64,000 nt of DNA from Bermanella sp044597725. Lineage in GTDB: Bacteria > Pseudomonadota > Gammaproteobacteria > Pseudomonadales > Oceanobacteraceae. The stretch spans positions 2,728,001 through 2,792,000 of the forward strand of contig NZ_CP139003.1 in assembly GCF_044597725.1 (NCBI RefSeq), in the 5' to 3' direction. The position numbers were made by a program, and so were the translations under genes. Positions 24,473-33,996 of the stretch are shown piece after piece. How positions within the stretch are numbered: position 1 is the stretch's first letter; the number at the start of each line of letters is the position of its first letter. The notes under the pieces are model-generated. The model saw only the letters and a program-made list of their open reading frames with translations, made no database searches and was not told where the DNA came from.

Positions 24473-25825
24473 ATGGATAAAATAACCAAATGGTTAAACG
24501 AAAATAAGATTACCGAAGTCGAATGCATTATGTCGGATCAGACTGGCATTGCTCGCGGTAAGATTATGCCCACCAACAAATTTATTAATGAAGGAGGCAT
24601 TCGTTTACCCGAAAGTGTGTTACTGCAAACCGCCACCGGGGACTATCCTGATGACGATGTTTATTATCGTTTGTTAGACCCCAAAGACATCGACATGATT
24701 TTAAAGCCGGATGAGAACGCTATATTTACCGTTCCTTGGGCCATCGAGCCATCAGCGCAAGCCATTCACGATTGCTATGATTCGATGGGTAATCTAATCG
24801 ATTTAGCACCGCGAACAGTTTTGAAAAAAGTTCTAGACCTATATAAAGAAAAAGGTCTGCAACCCATTGTTGCACCAGAGGTTGAGTTTTACTTAACAAA
24901 ACGCTGTACCGACCCAGACCTGCCACTTGAGCCACCTATTGGCCGTTCAGGTAGACCAGAAAGCGGCCGACAATCTTTTAGCATTGATGCCTGTAACGAA
25001 TTTGATCCTATTATCGAAGACATCTACGACTGGTGCGAAGATATGGGGCTAGACATTGATACGGTTATTCACGAAGAAGGCATGGCGCAATTAGAATTTA
25101 ACTTCCGCCATGGCGATCCTTTAAAATTAGCCGACCAAGTATTTGTATTTAAACGTGCCGTACGTGAAGCTGCTTTAAAACATAATATTAGTGCTACCTT
25201 TATGGCTAAGCCTATTTCAGGTGAGCCTGGCAGCTCTATGCATATCCACCAATCTTTGTTGGATATTAAAACTGGACAAAACGTCTTTTCTAAAAAAGAC
25301 GGCACCGCCAGCGAGCATTTCTATCATTACATTGGTGGACTACAAACCTATATCCCACAAATCATGCCTATCTTCGCACCTAACGTGAATAGCTACCGTC
25401 GCTATCAGTCTTGCGGCGAAGGTAATGCACCAATGAACATTGAATGGGGTGAAGAAAACCGCACCGTGGGTTTGCGTGTTCCAAATGCGCCACCAGCTGC
25501 TCGCCGTGTAGAAAACCGTTTGCCAGGTTCAGATACAAACCCGTATTTAGCCATGGCGGGTAATTTACTGTGCGGCTTATTGGGCATGAACAATGAGTGC
25601 AAACCACGCAAGCCGGTCAGTGGTCGCTCAGAAGATGTGCTAGATGAAGCACTTCATACCAACATTGAAGCCGCGCTAGAAGCTATGGATGAGTCACAAG
25701 AGATTCGAGAAATCTTAGGCGATGAGTTTGTTGATGGCTATATTGCCACTCGCGAGGCAGAGTACGAAGGCTTTAAGCGGGTTATTAGTTCATGGGAGCG
25801 TGAGTTCCTATTAAGTGCAGTTTAA
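24473..25825 (+). CDS. Glutamate-polyamine ligase paralogue, glutamine synthetase family
   Basis: 450 residues from MDKITKWLNE, with GAGAT just upstream. Active-site signatures of the GS fold: SSMHIHQSLLD, NSYRRYQ, EENRTVGLRVP and the C-terminal RVENRLPGSDTNPYLA. It differs from the first copy in several loops (for example a longer LTKRCTDPDLP region), so the two probably take different amine substrates, as SpuB/SpuI-type paralogues do in pseudomonads. It is upstream of the Pot transporter genes on the same strand, so import and ligation may be co-regulated. Confidence 0.85.
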   Translation: MDKITKWLNENKITEVECIMSDQTGIARGKIMPTNKFINEGGIRLPESVLLQTATGDYPDDDVYYRLLDPKDIDMILKPDENAIFTVPWAIEPSAQAIHDCYDSMGNLIDLAPRTVLKKVLDLYKEKGLQPIVAPEVEFYLTKRCTDPDLPLEPPIGRSGRPESGRQSFSIDACNEFDPIIEDIYDWCEDMGLDIDTVIHEEGMAQLEFNFRHGDPLKLADQVFVFKRAVREAALKHNISATFMAKPISGEPGSSMHIHQSLLDIKTGQNVFSKKDGTASEHFYHYIGGLQTYIPQIMPIFAPNVNSYRRYQSCGEGNAPMNIEWGEENRTVGLRVPNAPPAARRVENRLPGSDTNPYLAMAGNLLCGLLGMNNECKPRKPVSGRSEDVLDEALHTNIEAALEAMDESQEIREILGDEFVDGYIATREAEYEGFKRVISSWEREFLLSAV

Positions 25826-26127
25826 TCCGCACACAAAATAATATGCGCCGCCAATAACAATAATAAGCGCTGTGCAAAAGTATTGGCCCCGAATTTTGCA
25901 CAAGTACCACCCAACACAATTTAGCCCTTTGGACTATTATTGTGATTGATCTCTTCATGGCAAAAAAGTCATGAAAACGGAATTGGTTAGTAGGCCAATC
26001 TGCCTTAGTGTGCTATTAAGGCAAAATGGATCAGAGCTTGAAGAAGAGCGCCTTAACCGGCGCTTAATTCAAGAAGCAGTCGAGCCAAGTAACGAACGAT
26101 TCAACCAACAAAACGGGGAAGTCATAT
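25826..26127. other. Intergenic region upstream of the polyamine transporter
   Basis: 302 bases. A 6-bp stem AGCGCC / GGCGCT at 26047-26064 has no U run. A GG...GC pair at 25884-25900 resembles a sigma-54 promoter but is one base too widely spaced. GGGGAAG before 26128 is the potF ribosome site. Confidence 0.4.
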
Positions 26128-27213
26128 ATGAAACACGTCGCTAAAACACTGATTGGAGCTGCCATTGCAGTATCCGTATCAGGTGCTGCTATGGCAGACA
26201 CTGTGCGAATTTATAATTGGTCGGACTATATAGCCGAAGACACCATTGATAACTTTAAGAAAGAGACTGGCATCAATGTTACCTATGATGTTTTTGACTC
26301 AAACGAAGTTTTAGAGGCAAAAGTCCTATCTGGTCAATCAGGTTACGATGTTGTTGTACCTACCTCAGATTACTTAGCTCGTCACATTAAAGCGGGTGCT
26401 TACCAAAAGCTGGACAAATCTAAGATTCCAAACTGGAAAAACCTAGATCAAACACTATTGGCAAACCTAGAAAACTTTGACCCAGGCAATGAATATGGCG
26501 TGCCTTATCAATGGGGTACAACCGGCATTGGTTACAACGTTAACAAAGTTGAAGAAATCTTGGGTGAAGATGCGCCTACAGATAGCTGGGACCTAATTTT
26601 TGATCCTAAATATTCATCAAAGCTTAAGTCTTGTGGCATATCCATTTTAGACAGCGCTGGTGAAGTATTACCATTGGTTTTACATTACCTAGGCCTAGAT
26701 CCTAACAGCAAAAACCCAGCGGATTATCAAAAAGCTGAAGACAAAATGATGACCTTCCGCGACAACATCCGTTACTTCCACAGCTCGCGTTATATTTCGG
26801 ACCTAGCAAATGGCGATAGCTGTGTGGCCATCGGTTGGTCAGGTGATGTATTCCAGGCTGCAGCCCGTGCTGAAGAAGCCGAAAACGGTGTTGAAATTGC
26901 CTACTACATTCCTAAAGAAGGCACCGCCATGTGGTCTGACATGATGGCAATTCCTAAAGATGCCAAAAATGTAGAAGCGGCCCATAAATGGATCAACTAC
27001 ATTCTTGAGCCTAAAGTCGGTGCTGATCTAACCAACTACGTTTGGTATGGCAGCCCTAACGCAGCGGCTAAAGAATTCATTGATGAAGAAATTTTAAACG
27101 ATCCAGGTATCTTCCCTCCTAAAGGCACCGATTTGTTCACCTTTGAAGTATTACCGCAAAAAATTAACCGCGTTATGACTCGTACTTGGACAAGTATTAA
27201 GTCGGGTAGCTAA
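26128..27213 (+). CDS. potF: Polyamine ABC transporter, periplasmic binding protein
   Basis: 361 residues. A signal peptide (MKHVAKTLIGAAIAVSVSGA, cleaved after AMA) leads into the mature start DTVRIYNWSDYIAEDTI, the strongly conserved PotF/PotD opening. It binds putrescine or related polyamines and delivers them to the PotHI channel. YDVVVPTSDYLARHI and AIGWSGDVFQAAARA are family landmarks around the ligand cleft. It is the first gene of potFGHI; a strong stem-loop after it probably lets the binding protein be made in excess. Confidence 0.93.
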   Translation: MKHVAKTLIGAAIAVSVSGAAMADTVRIYNWSDYIAEDTIDNFKKETGINVTYDVFDSNEVLEAKVLSGQSGYDVVVPTSDYLARHIKAGAYQKLDKSKIPNWKNLDQTLLANLENFDPGNEYGVPYQWGTTGIGYNVNKVEEILGEDAPTDSWDLIFDPKYSSKLKSCGISILDSAGEVLPLVLHYLGLDPNSKNPADYQKAEDKMMTFRDNIRYFHSSRYISDLANGDSCVAIGWSGDVFQAAARAEEAENGVEIAYYIPKEGTAMWSDMMAIPKDAKNVEAAHKWINYILEPKVGADLTNYVWYGSPNAAAKEFIDEEILNDPGIFPPKGTDLFTFEVLPQKINRVMTRTWTSIKSGS

Positions 27214-27228
27214 ACAAAAAAGGCACAC

Positions 27229-27255
27229 CTGGTTACTGGCAAAGCCAGTAACCAG
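27229..27255 (+). terminator. Intercistronic stem-loop potF-potG
   Basis: A perfect 12-bp stem CTGGTTACTGGC / GCCAGTAACCAG with an AAA loop and no U run. It lies 16 bases after potF and 36 before potG. This is typical of partial attenuation or 3' protection behind a periplasmic binding-protein gene. Confidence 0.6.
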
Positions 27256-27290
27256 ATGCCCCCTAATAATAAAATCGGAGAGTAGAAGTT

Positions 27291-28451
27291 ATGCCAACTG
27301 GGGTTGACTCTTTAGTAGAGAGCTCGGAGCGAGATCACAACGGAAAAACAAGCCGTTCATCGCGTGAAGTATTATTAAGTATTAAAAACTTAACAAAATA
27401 CTACGATGAAGCATTGGCCGTTGATGATGTTAGCTTAGACATATACAAAGGTGAGATATTTGCCCTTTTGGGTGCATCGGGTTCAGGGAAGTCAACCTTA
27501 TTAAGAATGCTATCAGGTTTTGAAACACCTACGTCCGGCAGTATCTGTTTAGGTAAAGAGAATATAAGCTATTTACCTCCTAACCAGCGCCCATTTAATA
27601 TGATGTTTCAAAGCTACGCGCTTTTTCCACATATGAGCGTAGAAAATAATATTGCGTTTGGCCTAAAACAAGACAGGCTACCAAAAAACGAAATTGCAGA
27701 CCGTGTGGCGGAGATGTTAAAGCTAGTTCACATGGAAAAATTTGCCCGCCGTAAACCTCAACAATTATCCGGTGGTCAACGTCAACGAGTTGCACTTGCT
27801 CGTTCCCTTGCTAAACACCCAAAACTATTATTACTCGATGAACCAATGGGTGCTTTGGACAAAAAATTACGTACAGAAATGCAACTAGAAGTTGTAGATA
27901 TCCTAGAGCGAGTGGGCGTAACCTGTGTAATGGTAACCCACGATCAAGAAGAAGCCATGACCATGGCGGACCGTATAGCGATTATGGATGAAGGCTTTAT
28001 TCAACAAATTGGTTCACCAGTTGATATTTATGAAAGCCCTAATAACCGAATGGTTGCCGAATTTATTGGCCACGTAAATATTTTCGAATCACAAATTACG
28101 CAAGATGAGGAAGATCACATGGAGCTTCGTTGTCCTGATATCGACGCTCCTATTTATGTGGGTCGTGGCGTTACAACACGCATTGACGAAAAGTCCATGT
28201 TGTTTGCGCTTCGTCCTGAAAAAACGTTTATTAGCCAAGAAAAACCAGCGCAAGCTGCGAACTGGGCAAAAGGTACAGTAGACGACATTGCTTATTTAGG
28301 CGGCCACACTGTTTATTATGTCAAACTGGGTTCAGGCAAAATTGTACAGTGCATACTGGCCAATACTAAACGTCGCGATGAGCGCCCGCAATGGGACGAA
28401 ATCGTTTATGTATACTGGACCGACGATGCCGGAATGGTGATGCATATATGA
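27291..28451 (+). CDS. potG: Polyamine ABC transporter, ATP-binding protein
   Basis: 386 residues. Walker A GASGSGKST, Q-loop MMFQSYALFPHM, signature LSGGQRQRVALARSLA, Walker B LLLLDEPMGALD, and switch His VTHDQEEA. A C-terminal TOBE-type domain follows (about 290-386), as in PotG/PotA. It powers polyamine import from the inner membrane's cytoplasmic face. Its last codons overlap the potH start (ATGA), so translation is coupled. Confidence 0.94.
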   Translation: MPTGVDSLVESSERDHNGKTSRSSREVLLSIKNLTKYYDEALAVDDVSLDIYKGEIFALLGASGSGKSTLLRMLSGFETPTSGSICLGKENISYLPPNQRPFNMMFQSYALFPHMSVENNIAFGLKQDRLPKNEIADRVAEMLKLVHMEKFARRKPQQLSGGQRQRVALARSLAKHPKLLLLDEPMGALDKKLRTEMQLEVVDILERVGVTCVMVTHDQEEAMTMADRIAIMDEGFIQQIGSPVDIYESPNNRMVAEFIGHVNIFESQITQDEEDHMELRCPDIDAPIYVGRGVTTRIDEKSMLFALRPEKTFISQEKPAQAANWAKGTVDDIAYLGGHTVYYVKLGSGKIVQCILANTKRRDERPQWDEIVYVYWTDDAGMVMHI

Positions 28452-29344
28452 AGTTACTCAAATCGATCATGCCAGGCGGTAAGATTTGGGTAATCTTACC
28501 GCCCTATGTTTGGCTATTAGTCTTTTTTATATTGCCCTTTGTATTTGTTGCAAAGATTTCGGTATCGGAATCTATGTTAGCAATTCCGCCCTATTCGCCA
28601 ATGTTCGAATGGCTGGAAAACAAACTTAATATCGCTATTAACTTCGGTAACTATTTATGGTTATTAGAAGACCCTATGTACGCAGAGGCTTACTGGAATT
28701 CCATTAAGGTTGCATTTTGGTCGACAGTTTTTTGCTTGTTAATTGGTTATCCAATGGGTTATGCCATAGCGCGTGCGCCTAAGCACCAACAACCAATTTG
28801 GTTGTTATTGGTTCTACTACCTAGTTGGACATCTTTTTTAATACGTGTTTATGCTTGGATGGGTTTGTTGAAAGACAACGGGTTAATTAATAACAGTCTG
28901 ATGTGGATTGGTATTATTGATGACCCCATTGTTATGATGAATACAAACTTCGCTGTTTATATTGGTGTTGTGTACAGCTACTTACCTTTCATGGTTTTAC
29001 CTCTTTATGCCAACCTTGTTAAACACGATCAGTCTCTCATTGAAGCAGCATCGGATTTAGGCGCAAATAAAGTAACCACATTCTTTAAAGTAACACTTCC
29101 TTTGTCATTCAACGGTATCGTTGCCGGGTCTATGCTCGTATTTATTCCGGTTGTGGGTGAATATGTTATCCCAGAACTACTGGGTGGTACCGATACAATA
29201 ATGATAGGTAAAGTGCTTTGGGAAGAGTTTTTCAATAACCGTGACTGGCCGGTTGCATCCTCCTTGGCCATTATCATGATTATGATACTGATTATTCCAA
29301 TCACGCTATTCCACCACTACCAAAATAAGGAGGTGCAATCATGA
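28448..29344 (+). CDS. potH: Polyamine ABC transporter, permease
   Basis: 298 residues from MKLLKSIMPG, whose ATG overlaps the potG stop by four bases; a longer in-frame start inside potG is unlikely. Six membrane helices, with the EAA loop EAASDLGANKVTTFFKVTLP that docks on the ATPase. It forms the channel with PotI. Its stop overlaps the potI start by four bases. Confidence 0.93.
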   Translation: MKLLKSIMPGGKIWVILPPYVWLLVFFILPFVFVAKISVSESMLAIPPYSPMFEWLENKLNIAINFGNYLWLLEDPMYAEAYWNSIKVAFWSTVFCLLIGYPMGYAIARAPKHQQPIWLLLVLLPSWTSFLIRVYAWMGLLKDNGLINNSLMWIGIIDDPIVMMNTNFAVYIGVVYSYLPFMVLPLYANLVKHDQSLIEAASDLGANKVTTFFKVTLPLSFNGIVAGSMLVFIPVVGEYVIPELLGGTDTIMIGKVLWEEFFNNRDWPVASSLAIIMIMILIIPITLFHHYQNKEVQS

Positions 29345-30162
29345 GTATCAATGTCCGTGATTGGAGCTTCAGTAAAATCATGTTTTGGGTGGGTATTGTA
29401 TTTCTTTATTTACCCATGCTTATCTTGGTTATCTACTCGTTTAACGAGAGTCGCCTTGTAACAGTGTGGGGAGGCTTTTCTACCAAATGGTATGGCGAAT
29501 TATTTGAAGATTCTCAAATAATGACCGCCGTTGGTAGGTCGCTGCAGGTGGCGTTTTACAGTGCCACCGCTGCCGTAGCATTAGGTATTTTTGCCTCTAT
29601 TGTTATGGTGCGTATTAAAAAGTTTAAAACTCGCACTTTATTTACCGGAACCATTACCGCACCATTGGTAATGCCCGATGTCATTATTGGTTTATCTATG
29701 CTCTTGCTGTTTGTTGCCATGGGCCAACTTGCCGGCTGGCCAGCCGAACGAGGCATGCTAACCATTTGGATTGCTCACACCACGTTTTGTTTAGCCTATT
29801 CAACCGTTGTAATTAGCTCGCGATTAATGGAAATGGACCAGAGCATTGAAGAAGCCGCCCTCGATTTAGGAGCGAGCCCATTAGCCGCGTTTATAAAAAT
29901 CACCATGCCTATCATTGCACCAGCAATCGCATCGGCATGGCTGCTATCGTTTACCTTGTCACTTGATGATGTGGTAATTGCAAGCTTTGTAACGGGCCCC
30001 GGTGCAACCACATTACCTATAGAAGTATTTAGTTCGGTACGTTTGGGTATTACACCTAAGATTAATGCCTTGGCGACCATCATTATATTGGTAGTCTCCG
30101 TTGTGGCCTTAATTAGCTGGTATTTTATTCGCAAACAAAACGAAAAGTTTAAACCCGTTTAA
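29341..30162 (+). CDS. potI: Polyamine ABC transporter, permease
   Basis: 273 residues, six membrane helices, with the EAA loop EEAALDLGASPLAAFIKITM. Second channel half with PotH. It is the last gene of the operon, followed by a Rho-independent terminator at 30191. Confidence 0.93.
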   Translation: MSINVRDWSFSKIMFWVGIVFLYLPMLILVIYSFNESRLVTVWGGFSTKWYGELFEDSQIMTAVGRSLQVAFYSATAAVALGIFASIVMVRIKKFKTRTLFTGTITAPLVMPDVIIGLSMLLLFVAMGQLAGWPAERGMLTIWIAHTTFCLAYSTVVISSRLMEMDQSIEEAALDLGASPLAAFIKITMPIIAPAIASAWLLSFTLSLDDVVIASFVTGPGATTLPIEVFSSVRLGITPKINALATIIILVVSVVALISWYFIRKQNEKFKPV

Positions 30163-30190
30163 ATACAATATTCACGCATCTTGAAACCTA

Positions 30191-30216
30191 AAAACCCCCG
30201 TAATGGGGGTTTTGCT
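30191..30216 (+). terminator. Rho-independent terminator of the pot operon
   Basis: A perfect 9-bp stem AAAACCCCC / GGGGGTTTT with a five-base loop, 28 bases after potI. The terminal TTTT of the stem serves as the U run. Confidence 0.85.
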
Positions 30217-30245
30217 TATCTGCTATTGGTGAGTGCCACGCTTTC

Positions 30246-30843
30246 AGTAGTGCGGCCGGAGCCCTAGCGACCCCCGCAATGGGGTTTTCAATGCCGCTGC
30301 GTTTTTTAAGACCGCCACGCTTTCTGAAAACACAGTAGTGCGGCCGGAGCCCTAGCGACCCCCGCAAAGGGTTGTTCAATACCGCTTACGCTTTCCGAAA
30401 GTTGTTCGTAGTCTCACGGACGCCGTGAATATGTCCCTATAGGCTCGGGCGTGCCATCCATGGCACGCAACGCCGCTCGCTTTACGAACAGCTTCCGCAA
30501 ATCGTTAAGGTTTTTGATTATCCAAACGTTTTGTTGCGGGGGTCGCCTACGGCTCCGACCGCACTACTTGTTTTTGCTGAATCGAAAATTTACGATTTTC
30601 GAGGATTATCCATAAAGCGAGCGGCGTCATGAGCCATGGATGGCGAATGCGAGCTTACATGGATGTACTGGCAGCGTCCGTGAGACTATGGATGATTCTC
30701 GGAAAGCGTGGCGGGCTTCAAAAAACGGAACGATTTTGAAAACCCAATTGCGGGGGTCGCTGGGGCTCCGACCTCACTACTTTGATTCTCGGGAAGCGTG
30801 GCGGACTTAAAATGCGGGGCGTTTAGGCTCCCGCCGCGCTACT
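30246..30843. repeat. Nested inverted-repeat block of about 600 bp
   Basis: Unit copies near AGTAGTGCGGCCGGAGCCCT...CCCCCGCAA lie at 30246-30290 and 30334-30378 (plus), and at 30534-30568 and 30747-30781 (inverted), with a worn one at 30811-30843. Around a centre near 30550 the arms mirror each other in order: TAGTCTCACGGACGC (30409) with its complement at 30674; GCCATCCATGG (30453) with 30634; CGCCGCTCGCTTTA (30471) with 30613. There is no gene inside; short frames here are products of the repeats. It is a REP/BIME-like cluster or a large imperfect palindrome. Confidence 0.8.
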
Positions 30844-30899
30844 ATAAATCTGGCGTTAAATCGCTATAATCGAACTATATTTTCAAGCTGGATTTCAAC

Positions 30900-31661
30900 G
30901 TGACTGTTTTTCGTCCATGTATCGATTTACACCAAGGCCAAGTTAAGCAAATTGTGGGTGGTAGCCTCAATGATGAAGGTGCGCAAACTAACTTCATTAG
31001 CACCTACGATAGTGCGTACTACGCAAATCTCTACAAGCAGCATAATTTAACCGGCGGCCATGTCATTGCATTAGGCCCCGGTAACCAAGAAGCTGCTTTA
31101 AACGCCCTTAAGGCCTGGCCCAATGGCCTGCAATTTGGTGGTGGTGTTAACCGCGAGAATGCCGCTAGCTATCTCAATGCGGGCGCGAGCCATGTGATTG
31201 TAACTTCTGCCCTGTTCGAAAATAATGAGTTTAGCTTTGAGCGTTTAGCCGAGATCAAAAAAGAAACGGGCAAAGACAAGCTGGTGCTTGATTTAAGTTG
31301 TCGCCGTACTGAATTGGGTTGGAACATTGCCACCAACCGATGGCAAACCGTGACACAAACAGCCATTACCCCCGAAAATTTAAAAAGCTTAGCAGAACAC
31401 TGCGATGAGTTTTTAATACATGCTGCCGATGTAGAAGGCCTTCAAGGAGGTATTGATCAAGAGCTGGTGTCTTTATTGGGCCAACATGCATACGTACCCA
31501 TGACCTACGCGGGAGGTGCGCGATCTTTAGACGATTTGAAGTTGGTTGAGTCTCTATCCAATGGCAATGTTGATTTAACAATTGGTAGTGCCCTAGATAT
31601 TTTTGGCGGAAAAGGTATTTCGTTGGACGACTGCGTTCAATGGAATAAACACCATGGCTGA
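30900..31661 (+). CDS. hisA: ProFAR isomerase, eukaryotic HIS6 type
   Basis: 253 residues, GTG start. It should convert ProFAR to PRFAR, the fourth step of histidine synthesis, on a TIM barrel. The sequence follows the yeast HIS6 pattern rather than the usual bacterial HisA: CIDLHQGQVKQIVGG, HVIALGPGN, LQFGGGVN, VLDLSCRRTELGW, FLIHAADVEGLQGGID and GSALDIFGGKGISLDDC. It is not in a his operon; alkB overlaps its end by eight bases. It may be the cell's only HisA, or an additional one of foreign origin. Confidence 0.85.
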   Translation: MTVFRPCIDLHQGQVKQIVGGSLNDEGAQTNFISTYDSAYYANLYKQHNLTGGHVIALGPGNQEAALNALKAWPNGLQFGGGVNRENAASYLNAGASHVIVTSALFENNEFSFERLAEIKKETGKDKLVLDLSCRRTELGWNIATNRWQTVTQTAITPENLKSLAEHCDEFLIHAADVEGLQGGIDQELVSLLGQHAYVPMTYAGGARSLDDLKLVESLSNGNVDLTIGSALDIFGGKGISLDDCVQWNKHHG

Positions 31662-32292
31662 TTTGTTTTCCGATCAATCCGATACCGTAATTGATCACGG
31701 CCAGGGTATCTTTCAAATTAAACATCTGGCCAATAGCCAAACTCTGCTACAAGAGATTGATCATATCCAAAACCAATCTCCGTTTAGGCACATGACTACG
31801 CCCATGGGGCACGCCATGAAGGTGGCCACTACCAATTGTGGCTTGTATGGTTGGATTAGCACACCTCAAGGATACGGCTATTCTGCCACCGATCCGTTAA
31901 CCGGAAAAAGCTGGCCAAGTTTACCCAATAGCATTATAACCCTCGCCCATGAAGCCCTTGAATGCTGCCATTTACCGCGTTTTACTCCAGATGCATGTCT
32001 AATAAACAAATATGCCATTGGCACCAGTATGGGCCGCCACCAAGACAAAGATGAAGCCAATTTTGCATTCCCTATTATATCCGTCTCCATAGGCCTGCCA
32101 GCCATATTTCAGGTGGTTGGCGTTAAACGTCAGGGAAAGGCTAAATACTATACAGTAGAAGATGGCGACATTATGATTTTAAGCGGTGAATCTCGCTTGT
32201 TTTACCATGGTGTGAATCAGGTTAAAGCCGACCCTCTTAACCCTACCCTCAAACATAGATATAACCTTACCTTACGACAATCCCAACCCTAA
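31654..32292 (+). CDS. alkB: Alpha-ketoglutarate-dependent DNA dealkylase
   Basis: 212 residues from MADLFSDQSD; the ATG overlaps the hisA stop. It repairs 1-methyladenine and 3-methylcytosine by oxidative demethylation. Fe(II) ligands: HxD in GRHQDKDEANF and the distal His in RLFYHGVNQV; the 2-oxoglutarate-binding Arg pair is in HRYNLTLRQ. Length matches E. coli AlkB (216). The pairing with hisA has no obvious functional logic. No ada gene is nearby. Confidence 0.93.
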   Translation: MADLFSDQSDTVIDHGQGIFQIKHLANSQTLLQEIDHIQNQSPFRHMTTPMGHAMKVATTNCGLYGWISTPQGYGYSATDPLTGKSWPSLPNSIITLAHEALECCHLPRFTPDACLINKYAIGTSMGRHQDKDEANFAFPIISVSIGLPAIFQVVGVKRQGKAKYYTVEDGDIMILSGESRLFYHGVNQVKADPLNPTLKHRYNLTLRQSQP

Positions 32293-32352
32293 ATATTGCG
32301 GCTAGGCCAATGTCACCTACACTTAAAAGTATTCAAATGATGGTGTGGTGCT

Positions 32353-33996
32353 ATGGCGGTAGAGAACGATTATCGCGATAAAAAGTTCTTAATTGTTGAT
32401 GATTTTGAAAGTTTTCAGAAAATACTTAAACGTATGTTACACGGCCTCAATGTCAAAGACATTGATACCGCCCACAACGGTGCTCAGGCTATTCGCCTTT
32501 GTCAGGAGCATGCCTATGATGTGATTTTCTCTGATTTAGATCTTGGTAAAGGCCCCAACGGCCTACAAGTTCTGGAAGAATTACGCCACAAAGACCTTCT
32601 CAAACACAGCTGTATTTACATTATGGTAACCGCCGACTCAAGCCGTGATGCGGTGGTGGGTACGCTGGAGTTTAAACCCGATGCGTATATGAACAAGCCT
32701 ATTTCACCAGGGGAAATACAATCGCGCTTGTTAAAATGTATCAGGCAAAAAGACAGTTTAAAGCCTATCTATCAAGCCATGGACCAAGAAGACTTTGTAA
32801 AAGTTATAGCCCTTTGTGATGCCGAGATATCAAAGTCGGGGCGGCATAAAAACTGGTGCTTAAAAACCAAGGGGGACACCCTACTTCAACTAGAACGATA
32901 CGAAGAAGCTGAAACACTGTATACCAATGTTGTTGAAGAACGACCCTTATTTTGGGCAAAAATAGGACTCGCAGATGCATACAGCGCATTAGGAAAAAAC
33001 AAACAGGCTTTAGCATTATATGAAGAGTGCTATAGCGAAAACCCCGCAAGCTTAGAGGCATACGAAGGTGCGGCACAAAGTTTGGTTAACCTAGGTAATA
33101 CAAGGGGAGCACAAGCGCTATTAGAACGCAGTACGAGTATTAGCTCTCGTTCCGTTAAGCGGCAACGCTTGTTAGCCGAAATAAGTAAAATGAATAACGA
33201 TTATGAAGCAGCTGCTAAGGCTAACCGTAATGTTGTTCGTTTAGCTGAAAATAGTATTCACGAAAATGCCGAAAATGAACTGGATTTAGCCGATAGCTTA
33301 TCGGATGCGGCTCTGCACATCAAAGACAATGAGTTGTCAAAAGGCTATGCCAAAGAAGCCCTGTCGACATCCCAAGCAACACAAAAAAAATATACCGATC
33401 AAAATATAAAAATTCAAAGCAAACTTATTGAGTCTCGCGCCTACGCCAGTACAGGCAACGAAGAGATGGCTCAGCAAGCGTTACAGTCTGCTGAAAAACG
33501 CATGGAAAAGCATGGAGCCAGCTCCTTACGTAGTCAATTAGAATTAGCGAAAAGTTATTTGCAAACAGGTCATAAAGACAAAGGTTTTACTTTACTTAAA
33601 GAGCTAGCCAGTGAGTACAAGGGCGATAAAGCCATTAGTCAGCGTTTGGATAAATTGGTAGATGAGCCTGTTTCAGATCTTGGCCGTGAAGAAGTTGTAA
33701 AAATAAATAAAATTGGCATCCAATTATTTGATAAAGGGCAATATCAAGAAGCCCTAGAAAATTTCTCTAAAGTGGTTCAGCGCTTTCCTAAACACATTGG
33801 TATTCGTTTAAATATCATTCAAGCACTTTTGTTTGATATGAAAACAACAGGCGCATCTACCGAAAAGCTTAATTTATGTCAGCAGCACATCGATTTTATT
33901 GAACACATTAATCCTGATGACAAACAGTATAAACGCTATGAACAATTTAAAACGACATTAGAAATGCTACGCAAGCATCTACCTAAGGAGTCATAA
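32353..33996 (+). CDS. Response regulator with TPR output
   Basis: 547 residues. A CheY-like receiver (1-125) with the acidic pair in LIVDDFESF, phospho-acceptor Asp in IFSDLDLGKG, switch Thr in MVTAD and Lys in MNKPIS. The remainder is helical and contains several tetratricopeptide repeats (for example ERYEEAETLYTNVVEE, GKNKQALALYEECYSE, GQYQEALENFSKVVQ). There is no DNA-binding domain, so output is probably by protein contact. The next gene, a short histidine kinase, begins at the base after its stop codon. Confidence 0.9.
   Translation: MAVENDYRDKKFLIVDDFESFQKILKRMLHGLNVKDIDTAHNGAQAIRLCQEHAYDVIFSDLDLGKGPNGLQVLEELRHKDLLKHSCIYIMVTADSSRDAVVGTLEFKPDAYMNKPISPGEIQSRLLKCIRQKDSLKPIYQAMDQEDFVKVIALCDAEISKSGRHKNWCLKTKGDTLLQLERYEEAETLYTNVVEERPLFWAKIGLADAYSALGKNKQALALYEECYSENPASLEAYEGAAQSLVNLGNTRGAQALLERSTSISSRSVKRQRLLAEISKMNNDYEAAAKANRNVVRLAENSIHENAENELDLADSLSDAALHIKDNELSKGYAKEALSTSQATQKKYTDQNIKIQSKLIESRAYASTGNEEMAQQALQSAEKRMEKHGASSLRSQLELAKSYLQTGHKDKGFTLLKELASEYKGDKAISQRLDKLVDEPVSDLGREEVVKINKIGIQLFDKGQYQEALENFSKVVQRFPKHIGIRLNIIQALLFDMKTTGASTEKLNLCQQHIDFIEHINPDDKQYKRYEQFKTTLEMLRKHLPKES

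Noticed and set aside
25884..25900. Sigma-54-like promoter before potF (TGGCCCC ... TTTTGCA)
   Set aside because: GG and GC elements are 11 bases apart instead of the required 10, and the conserved A in TGGCAC is missing.
30188..30379. 63-residue minus-strand reading frame
   Set aside because: Lies wholly within the potI terminator and the repeat block; the sequence is a translation of the repeat units.
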